Positions 18,254 through 26,905 are shown, counted from the first letter of the stretch. The stretch is DNA of 64,000 nt from Clostridia bacterium (GCA_017552615.1 JAFZPI010000020.1:1-64000); one strand, 5' to 3'. Translations and numbers: made by a program. The notes: generated by a model not told the origin, from the sequence alone.

Positions 18254-18290
18254 CTATGGGGATACCATAACTTGCCGAGAATCCGCATAA

Positions 18291-18407
18291 AACCTCATCT
18301 CCCCTGAAATACACATCAATAGTACGAAGTACTATTGTTCACGATGAATGAAAATGCTTCGCATTTTCACAGTAAAGGGGAGATGTCGCCGCAGCGACAG
18401 AGAGGTT
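18291..18407. repeat. Palindromic intergenic element, copy C
   Basis: Starts AACCTCATCTCCCCT and ends AGGGGAGATG...GAGAGGTT, so the ends are inverted repeats. Inside are CAATAGTAC-GAA-GTACTATTG (18317-18337) and GAAAATGC-TTC-GCATTTTC hairpins and a GTCGCCGCAGCGAC hairpin. Its ends and the GCCGC hairpin resemble the two elements at 28979 and 35855, but the middle differs. No open reading frame is present. Confidence 0.6.
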
Positions 18408-18430
18408 CCCACCCGCAGGCGACAGAGAGG

Positions 18431-20029
18431 TCATCTCTTAAACTGGCTCATAAACCACCAGGCATACTCACAGGTGTGCTCCCGGCACTCGTGGCCCTGG
18501 CCGCTGACGCTGGCGAAGGCGGTCCGGGTGATGCCGTCACAGCTCTCGAAGAGCTGAACGGTCAGGACACTGCCCCGGGAAGGGTCTTCGTAGCGCTCCG
18601 TACGGTCGCCGTCGATGCCCCAAATCGGGTTCTCCCATTTCTCCCGATCCTCAAAGCGCACATCGTAGGACTTGCGGAGCTGGTTGACCTCCGCCACATA
18701 GCGCATGCGGTCCCAGCACTTCTCCGCCTGGAATGGCAGTTCCGGCAGGGGCGTGATCTCCCCGCCCGCGTAAAACAGCGGCACGGGAACCGTGCGGTTG
18801 ATGGGCTTCGGCGCGGGCTGGCCGTAAATGTTCAGCCCGACCTCAAAGGTCGCGTCCATCGGGGCCAGCGCGGCGAAGGTCTCCGGGTACTCCTGAAACA
18901 GATCCCACGACTTGCAGCCGCCCATCGAGAAGCCCGTCGCGTAGATCCGGTGCTCGTCGATCGGGTACTTCTCCTTCAGTTTTTCGATGAACTCCATCAT
19001 CTCGGTCGCCGTGCTGTTCAGGTGGTTCTCCACCGTCACCAGCAGGAAGCCGTGCCGCATGGCCACGCGCCACCAGCCGGAGACATGCGCGATATGCAGG
19101 GCCGAGTCCCCGCCGCCGTGGAACGCCAGCACCAGCGGCGCCGGACCCTTTTCAAACAAATCCATCTGATGCCAGGCAATGAATCCGATGCGGTGCTCCT
19201 CCGTACCCGCGTCATCCCCCCGGTTGTCCGGAGAAGTTTTCACCGTCACGCAGTCTCCTGCTCCGCCGACCATGCCGTACGCCCAAAGGTCCGGCTCTTC
19301 TTCAAGCACCCCGCACCAGCGCTTCCACTGCCCGATGAACTGTGCATAGTCGGCACAGAAATCGCCGTGGCTGATCCGGAAGTGATCGCAGGATTTTTCA
19401 AGCGCCGCATTGACCGCGTCTGAATTGTTCAGCGAAACGACAGGGATGTCCCGGCGCTCCGGCGCGGGAACGACCGACAGCCCTTCGAGAGTAACTGCCA
19501 GCGGAGTGATCTCCCCCGGCCCCCAGAGATACTGCCCGCGAAGGGTCTTCAAGAGGCAACGGGCGATGTAATCCGCGGATTTGCCGGTCCCGTACAGGCA
19601 GGTGCGGAAGATCGCGCCCCGGATAAAGAAATCCTTCCATTCCTTTGTAAACCGGTCCCAGCCAAGGATCACGCCGTCTTTGTAATACTGCGCAATGCGG
19701 GACTCGGCGATCAGGTCGATGAACAGCTGTTCGTCGGCTTCATCCCACCCGCCCGGTGCAGTCGGGTACACAAAAACCACGCTGGACGAATAGGCATATG
19801 CAAGCGTCAGGAATCCCCGTTCCTCCGCATAGTGCAGGGTTTCCTCCGCCGTCCGTTCGGTTTCGTCAAAAACCAGCAGGTACGGCGCTTTGAAGCCGTA
19901 GTTCACAAGGTCCGCCAACGGGTCTCCCTTGGGCACCAGCACCCGGACGCGGAAACGTTCAAAGGTGTGCGCCCAGGTCTTTACGTCTTCGCGCAAGCTG
20001 GTGACTTCGGGCATGGTTTGCATGGGCAT
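18431..20029 (-). CDS. Two-domain alpha/beta hydrolase, PHB-depolymerase/feruloyl-esterase-like
   Basis: A 532-residue protein without a signal peptide. The C-terminal half is an alpha/beta hydrolase: PLVLAFHGGG gives the oxyanion region, YATGFSMGGCKSW the nucleophile elbow (GFSMG), and SVSGQGHECRE the catalytic His near the end. The N-terminal 230 residues (LREDVKTWAHTFERFRVRVL...) are not recognised, but they contain a pattern of strands and helices and could be a lid or binding domain. The start is ATG at 20029, with GGAGGG five bases upstream; an in-frame extension upstream lacks a ribosome binding site. It resembles in plan the exported hydrolase at 49378. In this carbohydrate region it may remove acyl or feruloyl groups from glycans. 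Confidence 0.8.
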   Translation of the reverse strand: MPMQTMPEVTSLREDVKTWAHTFERFRVRVLVPKGDPLADLVNYGFKAPYLLVFDETERTAEETLHYAEERGFLTLAYAYSSSVVFVYPTAPGGWDEADEQLFIDLIAESRIAQYYKDGVILGWDRFTKEWKDFFIRGAIFRTCLYGTGKSADYIARCLLKTLRGQYLWGPGEITPLAVTLEGLSVVPAPERRDIPVVSLNNSDAVNAALEKSCDHFRISHGDFCADYAQFIGQWKRWCGVLEEEPDLWAYGMVGGAGDCVTVKTSPDNRGDDAGTEEHRIGFIAWHQMDLFEKGPAPLVLAFHGGGDSALHIAHVSGWWRVAMRHGFLLVTVENHLNSTATEMMEFIEKLKEKYPIDEHRIYATGFSMGGCKSWDLFQEYPETFAALAPMDATFEVGLNIYGQPAPKPINRTVPVPLFYAGGEITPLPELPFQAEKCWDRMRYVAEVNQLRKSYDVRFEDREKWENPIWGIDGDRTERYEDPSRGSVLTVQLFESCDGITRTAFASVSGQGHECREHTCEYAWWFMSQFKR

Positions 20030-20125
20030 AGAATCCCTCCGTTGCAGTTTTCTGTCTCTGGCTTGCAGTTTACATGAAATCGGGGGAATTTGCAAGGTGA
20101 GGAAAACAGGTTTATAAAAGGCTCA

Positions 20126-20154
20126 TTGACAAATACACAAAGATTGTGTATAAT
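20126..20154 (+). promoter_or_regulatory. Consensus promoter of hicAB
   Basis: TTGACA at 20126-20131 and TATAAT at 20149-20154 with a 17-base spacer: a perfect sigma-A consensus. Such strong promoters are typical of toxin-antitoxin operons that are held down by their own antitoxin. Confidence 0.9.
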
Positions 20155-20176
20155 GCAGCCGAAAGGGGAAATGAAA

Positions 20177-20377
20177 ATGAACCCAAGAGGCAACCTTCTA
20201 AAGAAATTGAAGGAACTCGGATTTGTGCTTCAAGAGGACGGCACCAGGCATGACAAATATCACAGCAAAGAGTTAAACTATACAGTCATGGTAAGTCGAA
20301 GCAGTAAGTTTGACGAAGATGACGCCAGGATGATCCTGCAGGAAATCAGGCGAGAAAAGCGTCGGCAAGGGAAATGA
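20177..20377 (+). CDS. hicA: HicA-family mRNA interferase toxin
   Basis: A 66-residue protein of the HicA type, a small double-stranded-RNA-binding-like fold that cuts mRNA and stops translation. Residues 1-30 (MNPRGNLLKKLKELGFVLQE) form the first helix and strand, and RHDKYHSKE gives the His-containing strand where the catalytic His of HicA sits. The ATG at 20177 has AGGGG eight bases upstream; a longer frame from 20090 would start before the promoter's -35 and is rejected. It lies 56 bases before hicB, in the usual toxin-first order. Confidence 0.88.
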   Translation: MNPRGNLLKKLKELGFVLQEDGTRHDKYHSKELNYTVMVSRSSKFDEDDARMILQEIRREKRRQGK

Positions 20378-20433
20378 GCTGCCCCATGTGATCTTGATTG
20401 CCGTCATCTTTCAAAAGAAGGAGGAGTATACCA

Positions 20434-20826
20434 ATGAAAGGAATGTACGTCGCCGTGATCCACCCGCGTGAAAACGGCAACGGTTATGAATGCCGCGTGC
20501 CGGATTTCCCCGGATGCATCACAAGTGGTGCAACACTTGAAGAAGCCTGCGATATGATCGAGGATGCTGCAAACTTTTGGGCGTGCGACATTGAGACGGA
20601 CGGAAGAGACATGCCCGGAAAAACCGCCTACGCAGATGTGGCACATGAACCCGGGGACATCGTTCAAATGATCCGCGTTGACACAGAAACCTACCGCCGG
20701 GTAAACGATAATCGCGCTGTCAGGAAAAATGTGTCGATTCCGGCATGGATGGCAGCCCAGGCTGATCGCAGAGGCATTAACTGCTCCCAGGTCCTTCAGG
20801 AAGCATTACGAGCACGGCTTGCATAA
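20434..20826 (+). CDS. hicB: HicB-family antitoxin
   Basis: A 130-residue antitoxin. Residues 1-60 form the partial RNase-H-like fold of HicB (YECRVPDFPGCITSGATLEEA, with the PDFPGC signature) that covers the toxin; the C-terminus (RKNVSIPAWMAAQADRRGIN) is a ribbon-helix-helix DNA-binding segment that would repress the operon promoter. AAGGAGGAG lies eight bases before the ATG. It follows hicA and is closed by a clear terminator. Confidence 0.92.
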   Translation: MKGMYVAVIHPRENGNGYECRVPDFPGCITSGATLEEACDMIEDAANFWACDIETDGRDMPGKTAYADVAHEPGDIVQMIRVDTETYRRVNDNRAVRKNVSIPAWMAAQADRRGINCSQVLQEALRARLA

Positions 20827-20848
20827 ACGGAATCACATCAACGATTTT

Positions 20849-20875
20849 GCCCTGCCTTGCCAGGCAGGGTTTTTT
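20849..20875 (+). terminator. Terminator of hicAB
   Basis: CCCTGCCT-TGCC-AGGCAGGG, an eight-base-pair stem from 20850 to 20869, followed by six T. The position directly after hicB and the long T run make it a clear factor-independent terminator. Confidence 0.92.
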
Positions 20876-20890
20876 CGTCCCAAACACAGC

Positions 20891-21319
20891 TCAGAAATAA
20901 TCTTCATATGCTGCGGATAAAGCCTCCATGACCTCTATAACGACATTTAGATCATCATCAACAAAAAACTCGATGCCAAGGCAAAGGAACAAGCCACCAT
21001 CCCGGTCATAGCCCAGATGTATATAGGCACTGCCAGGTGTTTGGCCGATAAAACCAAAAGAAAAGATTCGTTCAGTATACTCTTCAGATTCATAAAGGAC
21101 GAAACTCTTTTGTTGGATCAGAAGAATACCTTCTGCTTCTTCTGCATCAAGTATCTTCCATTCACCCGAACCCATATTTGACAGAACCAGAGCAGGAGAA
21201 ACACGACTTTCAGATACCCAAGAATCGAATCCAGTTCCATCATTATTCTCGGCAAAACAATGGATACTCATAAAAAGCAAGGCGATGGACAAGATTAGGC
21301 AAAACAGTCTTCTCACCAC
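20891..21319 (-). CDS. Small exported protein of unknown function
   Basis: Not recognised. The protein has 142 residues: a signal peptide (MVRRLFCLILSIALLFMS, cleavage near CFA) and a mixed alpha/beta domain with many acidic residues, including GFIGQTPGSAYIHLGYDRDGG and a C-terminal helix. A GTG at 21319 has AGGAAGG seven bases upstream. The frame is also open to a TTG at 21346, but that has no ribosome binding site. It follows the M20 gene closely and may be the last gene of that transcript. Confidence 0.65.
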   Translation of the reverse strand: MVRRLFCLILSIALLFMSIHCFAENNDGTGFDSWVSESRVSPALVLSNMGSGEWKILDAEEAEGILLIQQKSFVLYESEEYTERIFSFGFIGQTPGSAYIHLGYDRDGGLFLCLGIEFFVDDDLNVVIEVMEALSAAYEDYF

Positions 21320-21342
21320 AGTCACACCTTCCTGCAGTATTC

Positions 21343-22464
21343 TCAAATCCCCGCTCTCCGCAAGGCCAGTTCCGCAAAGAACCGGGCAGCGGGCCAGAGG
21401 GCTTTTTCGTTCACGGTGAACTTCGGGTGGTGGTTGGTGTACCCGCCGCCGGTGCCGACGCGGACGAAGAGGCCGGGGACATCCCGCAGGTACTCACTGA
21501 AATCCTCGCCGCCCATCGTGTTGGCCTGGGGCGCAACATCGAAGCCCATCTCCCGCGCGAGGCTCTGCGCGTACCGGCAAAGCTCGGGGTCGTTCATCAC
21601 GGGTCCCGGGCCGATATCCCAGCGGATCTCCGATGTGCAATTGTGTGCCTTGGCAATCATCTCCGCCATCTCGCCCAGTCGCCGGCGAAGCGTTTTGCGC
21701 AGGTCTTCGTCAAGGGTGCGGAGGGTGCCCTCCAGCAGGACTTCCTCCGGGATGATGTTCCAGGTGTTGCCCGCCTGCAGGTGCGCGAAAGACAGCACCG
21801 CGGGCTCGAAGGCGTCCTTCCCGCGGGTAATGAGCGTTTGCGCGGAAAGAATCAGGGCAGCCGCCGCGGGAATGGAGTCCACGCCGAAATGTGGGTTCCC
21901 CGCGTGCGTGCCCTTCCCGCGGATCGTGATCGTAAAGGCGTCCGGCGCAGCCATCACCGGGCCTGTCTTCAGGCCGAGCATCCCCGCCGGGAAAGCCGGA
22001 TAGGTGTGGCAGGCGTAATACTCTTCGACATCCTGCAAGGCCGGCTCCCGCGCCATGATATGCCCGCCCTCGGAGGTTTCTTCCCCGGGCTGGAAGACGA
22101 TCTTCACCGTGCCTGCCAGTTCATTCCGCCGCTCCGCCAGCAGGAGGGCGGCGCCAAGTACAGCGGACGTGTGGAAATCGTGACCGCAGGCGTGCATCAC
22201 CCCGGGGACTTCGGACGCATAGGGCAGGCCGCTCTCTTCGGTGATCGGCAGGGCGTCCATGTCCGCGCGCAGGCCGATCGTACGGCCAGGCTTTGCGCCG
22301 CGGATCACCGCGATGCTCCCCGTAGGCAGGCTGCACGGCAAGAACTCAACACCCGTCGCCGCGAGCGCTTCCCGGACTTTGCCGGATGTGCGCGTCTCTT
22401 GGAGGGCTAGTTCCGGGTGGCGGTGAATATCTTCAAAGAATGCAATCAGCTGCTGTTCGTTCAT
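21343..22464 (-). CDS. M20-family amidohydrolase (hippurate/N-acetylated amino acid deacylase type)
   Basis: A 373-residue zinc amidohydrolase that removes an acyl group from an N-acylated amino acid. Metal and active-site motifs are in place: LRADMDALPI, VMHACGHDFHTS, FQPGEETSEGGH and a C-terminal HH in TNHHPKF. The dimerisation domain is in the middle (TIRGKGTHAGNPHFGVD). Members of this subfamily include N-acetyl-diaminopimelate deacetylase (DapL-type route), which would fit the decarboxylase two genes upstream; hippurate or indole-acyl hydrolases are alternatives. The Cas6e-like gene ends four bases upstream. Confidence 0.92.
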   Translation of the reverse strand: MNEQQLIAFFEDIHRHPELALQETRTSGKVREALAATGVEFLPCSLPTGSIAVIRGAKPGRTIGLRADMDALPITEESGLPYASEVPGVMHACGHDFHTSAVLGAALLLAERRNELAGTVKIVFQPGEETSEGGHIMAREPALQDVEEYYACHTYPAFPAGMLGLKTGPVMAAPDAFTITIRGKGTHAGNPHFGVDSIPAAAALILSAQTLITRGKDAFEPAVLSFAHLQAGNTWNIIPEEVLLEGTLRTLDEDLRKTLRRRLGEMAEMIAKAHNCTSEIRWDIGPGPVMNDPELCRYAQSLAREMGFDVAPQANTMGGEDFSEYLRDVPGLFVRVGTGGGYTNHHPKFTVNEKALWPAARFFAELALRRAGI

Positions 22465-22468
22465 GACC

Positions 22469-23077
22469 CTAATCCTCCCAGAAGGTATGGTTCCGCGCGA
22501 TGGTCATCAGGCCGGCGCCTTCCTCCCGGGCGCTCCCGATGCCCGTAGAGACCGCCCAGACGAACGTATCCTGATCCGTCACGGTCAGGACGCCATCCCA
22601 GTGGCACGCGTGGATAAATACGTCGTCCAGCGGCAGCCACTCGCAGCGCGTGACAACGGCCTTCTCAACCTTGAATCCGCAGAGCGAAGACTGCAGTTCC
22701 AGCCACTGGTTCAGTCGATAGGGTTCCAGCCAGGCCGGATCCGGGTCCGGCCAGATTCCGCGCGGCGAAGCCGAGAGGGAGAAGTTCCAGGTCGTACCGG
22801 TCTCTGCCCGCTCCAGGGTCTCGTCAAAATCAAAGGTCTCCCAGCTTGGAAAGACGCCGGGATAGCCGTAACGCTCATGGGCGGAATACAGGGTGGGGCG
22901 CAGGCGGGAGAGCACCACCAGCCACTGGCGGCTGCCGATCATCTCCAAGCGGAAAAGGGGCTGCATGTTGCCCCCGGAAAACGCCGCGCGGACTTCTTTC
23001 AGGATCTGGACAGGGTTGGCCAGCAGTTCCGCGGTCTCGGGACGGTTCACGTCCAGCGCCATCCTGGTCAGAAACAC
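22469..23077 (-). CDS. Isolated Cas6e (CasE/Cse3)-like protein with altered catalytic site
   Basis: A 202-residue protein that reads like the type I-E CRISPR RNA endonuclease. It opens with MFLTRMALDVNRPETAELLA, continues with LFRLEMIGSRQWLVVLS, YGYPG..PSWETFDFDETLERA, FSLSASPRGI, and ends with WDGVLTVTDQDTF...GIGSAREEGAGLMTIAR, which matches the glycine-rich C-terminal loop and GVLTV strand of Cas6e. The alpha-1 position that holds the catalytic His in E. coli CasE (His20) and T. thermophilus Cse3 (His26) is here VQILKE, with Leu26 in the equivalent place by eye, and the RNA-contact RLRANP is SLSASP. The start is GTG with AAGGGGG nine bases upstream. It sits between a decarboxylase gene (36 bases) and the M20 gene (4 bases); no cas gene or array is nearby. 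It might bind RNA without cutting, or be a relic. Confidence 0.75.
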   Translation of the reverse strand: MFLTRMALDVNRPETAELLANPVQILKEVRAAFSGGNMQPLFRLEMIGSRQWLVVLSRLRPTLYSAHERYGYPGVFPSWETFDFDETLERAETGTTWNFSLSASPRGIWPDPDPAWLEPYRLNQWLELQSSLCGFKVEKAVVTRCEWLPLDDVFIHACHWDGVLTVTDQDTFVWAVSTGIGSAREEGAGLMTIARNHTFWED

Positions 23078-23113
23078 ACTGTCCGCCCCCTTCCCGCCGT
23101 TTTCTTCCGTCTC

Positions 23114-24376
23114 TTACCGCTTTACGCCCAATGCTTCCGCTGCCGGATCCAGGTCCAGCGTCGCGAAGTAGTCCGCCGGGGTCTCCGCGCGGCGGATCAG
23201 TCGATAGGTTCCGTCCTTGGTATACAGCACTTCTGCCGAGCGAAGCCGCCCGTTATAGTTGTAGCCCATTGAGAATCCGTGGGCACCGGTGTCGTGAATG
23301 ACCAGCAGGTCACCCTCTTTGATCTCAGGCAGGGGGCGCTGAATTGCGAACTTGTCGTTGTTCTCACAGAGACAGCCGGTGATATCGTAGATATGATCGC
23401 ACGGGTCATCCCGCTTGCCGCAGACGGTGATGTGGTGGTACGCGCCGTACATGGCCGGGCGCATCAGATTCACCGCGCAGGCATCCACGCCGACATAATG
23501 CCGGTAAGTATCCTTGTGCCGAACGGCCCGTGTGACCAGCCAGCCCTCGGGACCCGTCATCCAGCGGCCGAGTTCGGTCTTAACTGCAACCCCGCCGTCG
23601 GGGAACGCCTTCTCATACACCTGCCAGACGCCCTCTCCCACTGCCAGGATGTCTGTCTCCGCCTGGTCCGGACGGTAGGGGATGCCGACGCCGCCTGAAA
23701 GGTTCACAAAGGCCACCGGCATCCTGGTCGCCTCCGAGAGTTCGCGGGCTGCCTTGAAAAGAACACCCGCCAACGTCGGGTAATAGGCGGTATCGGTATT
23801 GTTGCTGGACAGGAAGGCGTGAAGGCCAAAGCGCTTCGCTCCAAGGCCTTTCAGTTTCAGCAAGCCTTCCTGTAGCTGGTCATACATAAAGCCATACTTG
23901 GCCTCGCCGGGGTTGCCCATGATTTCGGTGCCAATGCGGAAATCGCCGCCGGGGTTGTACCGACAGCAGACGGTCTCCGGGATGCCCGCCGTGCGCTCAA
24001 GGATCTCAATGTGACTGATATCATCCAGGTTGATGATCGCCCCCAGCCGCCCGGCATGCGCAAACTCCGCGTCCGGCATGGCATTCGCGGAGAACATGAT
24101 GTCCCGCCCGCGGAAGCCGAGCGCCTCCGCCAGCATCAGCTCCGTTTCGCTGGAGCAGTCCAGCCCGCAGCCCTCTTCCTTCATGATGCGCAGGATCGCA
24201 GGGTTCGGCAGCGCCTTGACCGCGAAATACTCCTCGAAATCCGGGCACCAGGCAAACGCTTTTTGAATAAGCTTCGCGCGCCGACGGATCCCCTCCTCCG
24301 AATACAGGTGGAACGGTGTCTGAAATTGTTCTGCAGCAGCTTCAAATACAGAATCCGGCAAAGACAGATTGGGCAT
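23114..24376 (-). CDS. PLP-dependent fold III decarboxylase, diaminopimelate decarboxylase type
   Basis: A 420-residue enzyme of the alanine-racemase-like barrel decarboxylases. The PLP lysine is in YFAVKALPNP (about residue 50), and the family segments are present: GLDCSSETEL, FSANAM, LGAIINLDD, HAFLSSNN, NLSGGVGIPYR, and TELGRWMTGP. The partner-subunit motif is CENNDKFA where CESGD is usual. It most probably makes lysine from meso-diaminopimelate, but related enzymes act on ornithine, arginine or carboxynorspermidine. The start is ATG at 24376, with GGAGGGGA upstream. The amidotransferase-like hydrolase gene ends 50 bases upstream, and the Cas6e-like gene follows. Confidence 0.85.
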   Translation of the reverse strand: MPNLSLPDSVFEAAAEQFQTPFHLYSEEGIRRRAKLIQKAFAWCPDFEEYFAVKALPNPAILRIMKEEGCGLDCSSETELMLAEALGFRGRDIMFSANAMPDAEFAHAGRLGAIINLDDISHIEILERTAGIPETVCCRYNPGGDFRIGTEIMGNPGEAKYGFMYDQLQEGLLKLKGLGAKRFGLHAFLSSNNTDTAYYPTLAGVLFKAARELSEATRMPVAFVNLSGGVGIPYRPDQAETDILAVGEGVWQVYEKAFPDGGVAVKTELGRWMTGPEGWLVTRAVRHKDTYRHYVGVDACAVNLMRPAMYGAYHHITVCGKRDDPCDHIYDITGCLCENNDKFAIQRPLPEIKEGDLLVIHDTGAHGFSMGYNYNGRLRSAEVLYTKDGTYRLIRRAETPADYFATLDLDPAAEALGVKR

Positions 24377-24426
24377 GGATCTCCCCTCCGATACGGTGAA
24401 AACTTCGCGTGTTATGATACCACGCC

Positions 24427-25164
24427 CTATACGGCCTGACAAGTTTTTCCGCTGTACGCGCGGCAGGCCTCGACAAAGCTCCGGAAAATCGCTCGGCTGG
24501 CTTCGTCGTGCGCGCTGAGCAGTTCCGGGTGCCACTGAACACCCAGTGCAAACCGTTTTCCCGGCAACCACGCAGCCTCCGCCAGCCCGTCATCCGCCTC
24601 AGCCATGAGCTTCAACCTCGGCGCAAGGGTGCGGATCGCCTGATGGTGCAAACTGTTAACCTGAAGGTTCTCCCCGCAGATTTCCCACAGCAGTGTGCCC
24701 GGAAAAACGTGCACACTGTGCATTGCCTTATCGCCGATTCCTTCCTGTCTGTGCGCGATCGCTGACGGCCTCTGGGACGGCAGGTCCAGCCACAGGTCGC
24801 CGCCCAGTGCCACGTTCAGCACCTGCAGGCCTCTACAAATGGCTAATAGCGGCTTGTCCGCCGCCAGCGTCTTCCGAGCCAGCCACAGTTCCACCTCGTC
24901 ACGGAACGGACAAGTCACCACCGTCCCCGTGGTGTCGGTTTGCCCGAAGCGCTCAGGTTCCACATCCGGCCCGCCGGTCAGCAGGATCCCGTCGCAGCGG
25001 TCCAGCACTTCCCGCAGTGTGTCCTCTCCCTCCGCCAGTGGCAGCAGCACCGGGAGGCCTCCGGCGGCCAGCACACTCTCCATATAGGCCGGGCGGACCC
25101 ACACCCTGCGCTCAGCGATATCCAGCGAAGGGGTTAACCCGATCAAAGGTCTTGCGTTCTTCAT
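24427..25164 (-). CDS. Class I glutamine-amidotransferase-like hydrolase (peptidase C26, gamma-Glu-GABA hydrolase type)
   Basis: A 245-residue Cys hydrolase like PuuD, which cuts gamma-glutamyl amides. The catalytic triad is visible: Cys in LLAICRGLQ, His and Glu in GVQWHPEL. LLTGGPDVEPERF is the usual GG.D.P motif of this family. The start at MKNARPLIGL (25164) is chosen because it matches family N-termini; the open frame goes 14 codons further. Together with the fold III decarboxylase and M20 enzyme downstream it may process gamma-glutamyl or N-acyl amino acids or polyamine precursors. Confidence 0.9.
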   Translation of the reverse strand: MKNARPLIGLTPSLDIAERRVWVRPAYMESVLAAGGLPVLLPLAEGEDTLREVLDRCDGILLTGGPDVEPERFGQTDTTGTVVTCPFRDEVELWLARKTLAADKPLLAICRGLQVLNVALGGDLWLDLPSQRPSAIAHRQEGIGDKAMHSVHVFPGTLLWEICGENLQVNSLHHQAIRTLAPRLKLMAEADDGLAEAAWLPGKRFALGVQWHPELLSAHDEASRAIFRSFVEACRAYSGKTCQAV

Positions 25165-25323
25165 GTCGTTTCTCTTTCCCCCGTTCCGGCTTTCTTCTGA
25201 CAGCATTTTACTTTCTTCTGCATTTTTGTCAAATCCCTTGTTAAAGAAAGAAATAACCCACAGCTTATGCCATGGGTTTACTAAACGGGTTGCAAGCAGA
25301 GCCGTTCCAGTCTGTCTTTTATT

Positions 25324-26769
25324 TCAACTATCGGAGTTCGCCGTCATCTGTTCTTCCCTGCCCCGCATGAAGCGCCGGAACAGGATCACATAAAGGGTGA
25401 ACAACGTCGCCGCAAACACACCGCCGACAGGGTACGCGACAGCCGAAGGCAGTCCGAAGCCCTCATCGGCCATCAGGATATAGGTCAGACTGACCGCAGA
25501 CATGAAAGATGCAGGCAGCGCTGTCATCAGAGACCCGAAACGGCTCTTCCCTTCCCGGACAAGATACGCGGTCGCCACCCACAATGTGATCATGGCCAGC
25601 GTCTGATTCGCCCAGGAGAAGTAGCGCCACAATGTGTTGAAGTCGCACTGTGTCAGCAGGGCCGCGACACCGAGCAGCGGCAGCGTGATGATCAGCCGGT
25701 TCACGATCTTTTTCTGGTCCAGTTTGAAAATCTCCGCCAGGATCAGCCTGGCGCTGCGGAACGCCGTATCGCCCGAAGTGATGGGGCACACCACCACGCC
25801 GATGATGGCCAGGATACCGCCCACATCGCCGAGCATCGTATTCGCGATCTCATAGACGGTTCCAGACTGCCCGGACGCTGTCAAAGCCTCGTCCAGCAGC
25901 TGCGTCGTCCCGTAAAAGGCCACACCGGCGGCCGCCCAGATCAGGGCAATCACCGCCTCAGCGATCATGGCGCCGAAGAAGATCTTCCTTCCCTGCCGTT
26001 CACTGGTGATGCACTTGGCGATCATCGGCGACTGCGTCGCGTGGAAGCCCGAGATGGCGCCGCATGCAACCGTGATGAACATGAAAGGCCAGACCGGCAG
26101 TTCCTTCGGGTGCAGGTTCTTCAGGGTGATCTCCGGAATGCCATACCCACCGAAAACCGTGCCGCCGAGCACGCTCACCGCCATGATGATCAGAATGATG
26201 CCGAAAACCGGATACAGCTTTCCGATCAGCTTGTCGATCGGCAGCAGGGTTGCCAATACATAGTACAGCAGGATCACCACAACCCAGAACGTCTGGGTCA
26301 GGGAAGCCGGTGTCAGGCTTACGATCAGCGCGGCCGGGCTGTTGACGAACACCGTGCCCGTCAGCAACAGCAGCAGCACAGCGAAGATCCGCATGGTCCA
26401 CTTTGCGGCTTTCCCCAGGTAGATCCCCGACAGTTCCGCGATGGAACTGCCGCCGTGACGGCAGGAGATCATGCCACTCATATAGTCATGCACCGCGCCG
26501 CCCAAGATGGACCCGAACACGATCCACAGGAAGACGACCGGTCCGAAGCAGGCCCCCATCAGCGCGCCGAAGATCGGCCCCGTGCCCGCGATGTTCAGCA
26601 GCTGCACCAGAAACGCTTTCGCGGGCTTCATCGGTACGCAGTCTACACCGTCATGGATCGCCACGGCAGGCGTCTGGCGGTCATCGGGAGAGAACACTTT
26701 TTCCGTAAACCTGCCCCAGATCAGGTAGCCGGCCAGCAGGACGGCCAGCGACAGCACAAGCGATATCAT
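25324..26769 (-). CDS. cstA: CstA-family peptide/pyruvate transporter
   Basis: A 481-residue membrane protein of the carbon starvation protein A family with about 12 to 13 helices. Family marks are IHDGVDCVPMKP, NIAGTGPIFGALMGA, GSILGGAVHDYMSGM and RHGGSSIAEL. CstA proteins import peptides or pyruvate when the main carbon source runs out. It belongs to the short form of about 480 residues that lacks the C-terminal extension of E. coli CstA. The start at 26769 has AGGG seven bases upstream; the ATG five codons earlier (26784) is possible. It diverges from the beta-helix gene. Confidence 0.92.
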   Translation of the reverse strand: MISLVLSLAVLLAGYLIWGRFTEKVFSPDDRQTPAVAIHDGVDCVPMKPAKAFLVQLLNIAGTGPIFGALMGACFGPVVFLWIVFGSILGGAVHDYMSGMISCRHGGSSIAELSGIYLGKAAKWTMRIFAVLLLLLTGTVFVNSPAALIVSLTPASLTQTFWVVVILLYYVLATLLPIDKLIGKLYPVFGIILIIMAVSVLGGTVFGGYGIPEITLKNLHPKELPVWPFMFITVACGAISGFHATQSPMIAKCITSERQGRKIFFGAMIAEAVIALIWAAAGVAFYGTTQLLDEALTASGQSGTVYEIANTMLGDVGGILAIIGVVVCPITSGDTAFRSARLILAEIFKLDQKKIVNRLIITLPLLGVAALLTQCDFNTLWRYFSWANQTLAMITLWVATAYLVREGKSRFGSLMTALPASFMSAVSLTYILMADEGFGLPSAVAYPVGGVFAATLFTLYVILFRRFMRGREEQMTANSDS

Positions 26770-26905
26770 ACTTACACCCTGCATTCTCTGTATTTGCGGT
26801 GCGCCATGCGGATTGTCAACGGCGCACCCGCATCATACTACAATGAAAAGCAGAACGCAAGAAATCACTCATCCCGTTTTTGCATACAATTCTACAGCAT
26901 TTGCC

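Noticed and set aside
20090-20176. Longer HicA product starting at 20090
   Set aside because: That start lies upstream of the perfect promoter at 20126-20154, so the mRNA would not contain it; the ATG at 20177 has the ribosome binding site.
22469-25164. Possible CRISPR-Cas locus around the Cas6e-like gene
   Set aside because: No repeat-spacer array and no cas1, cas2, cas3, cas5, cas7 or cse gene is visible within the window; the neighbours are metabolic.
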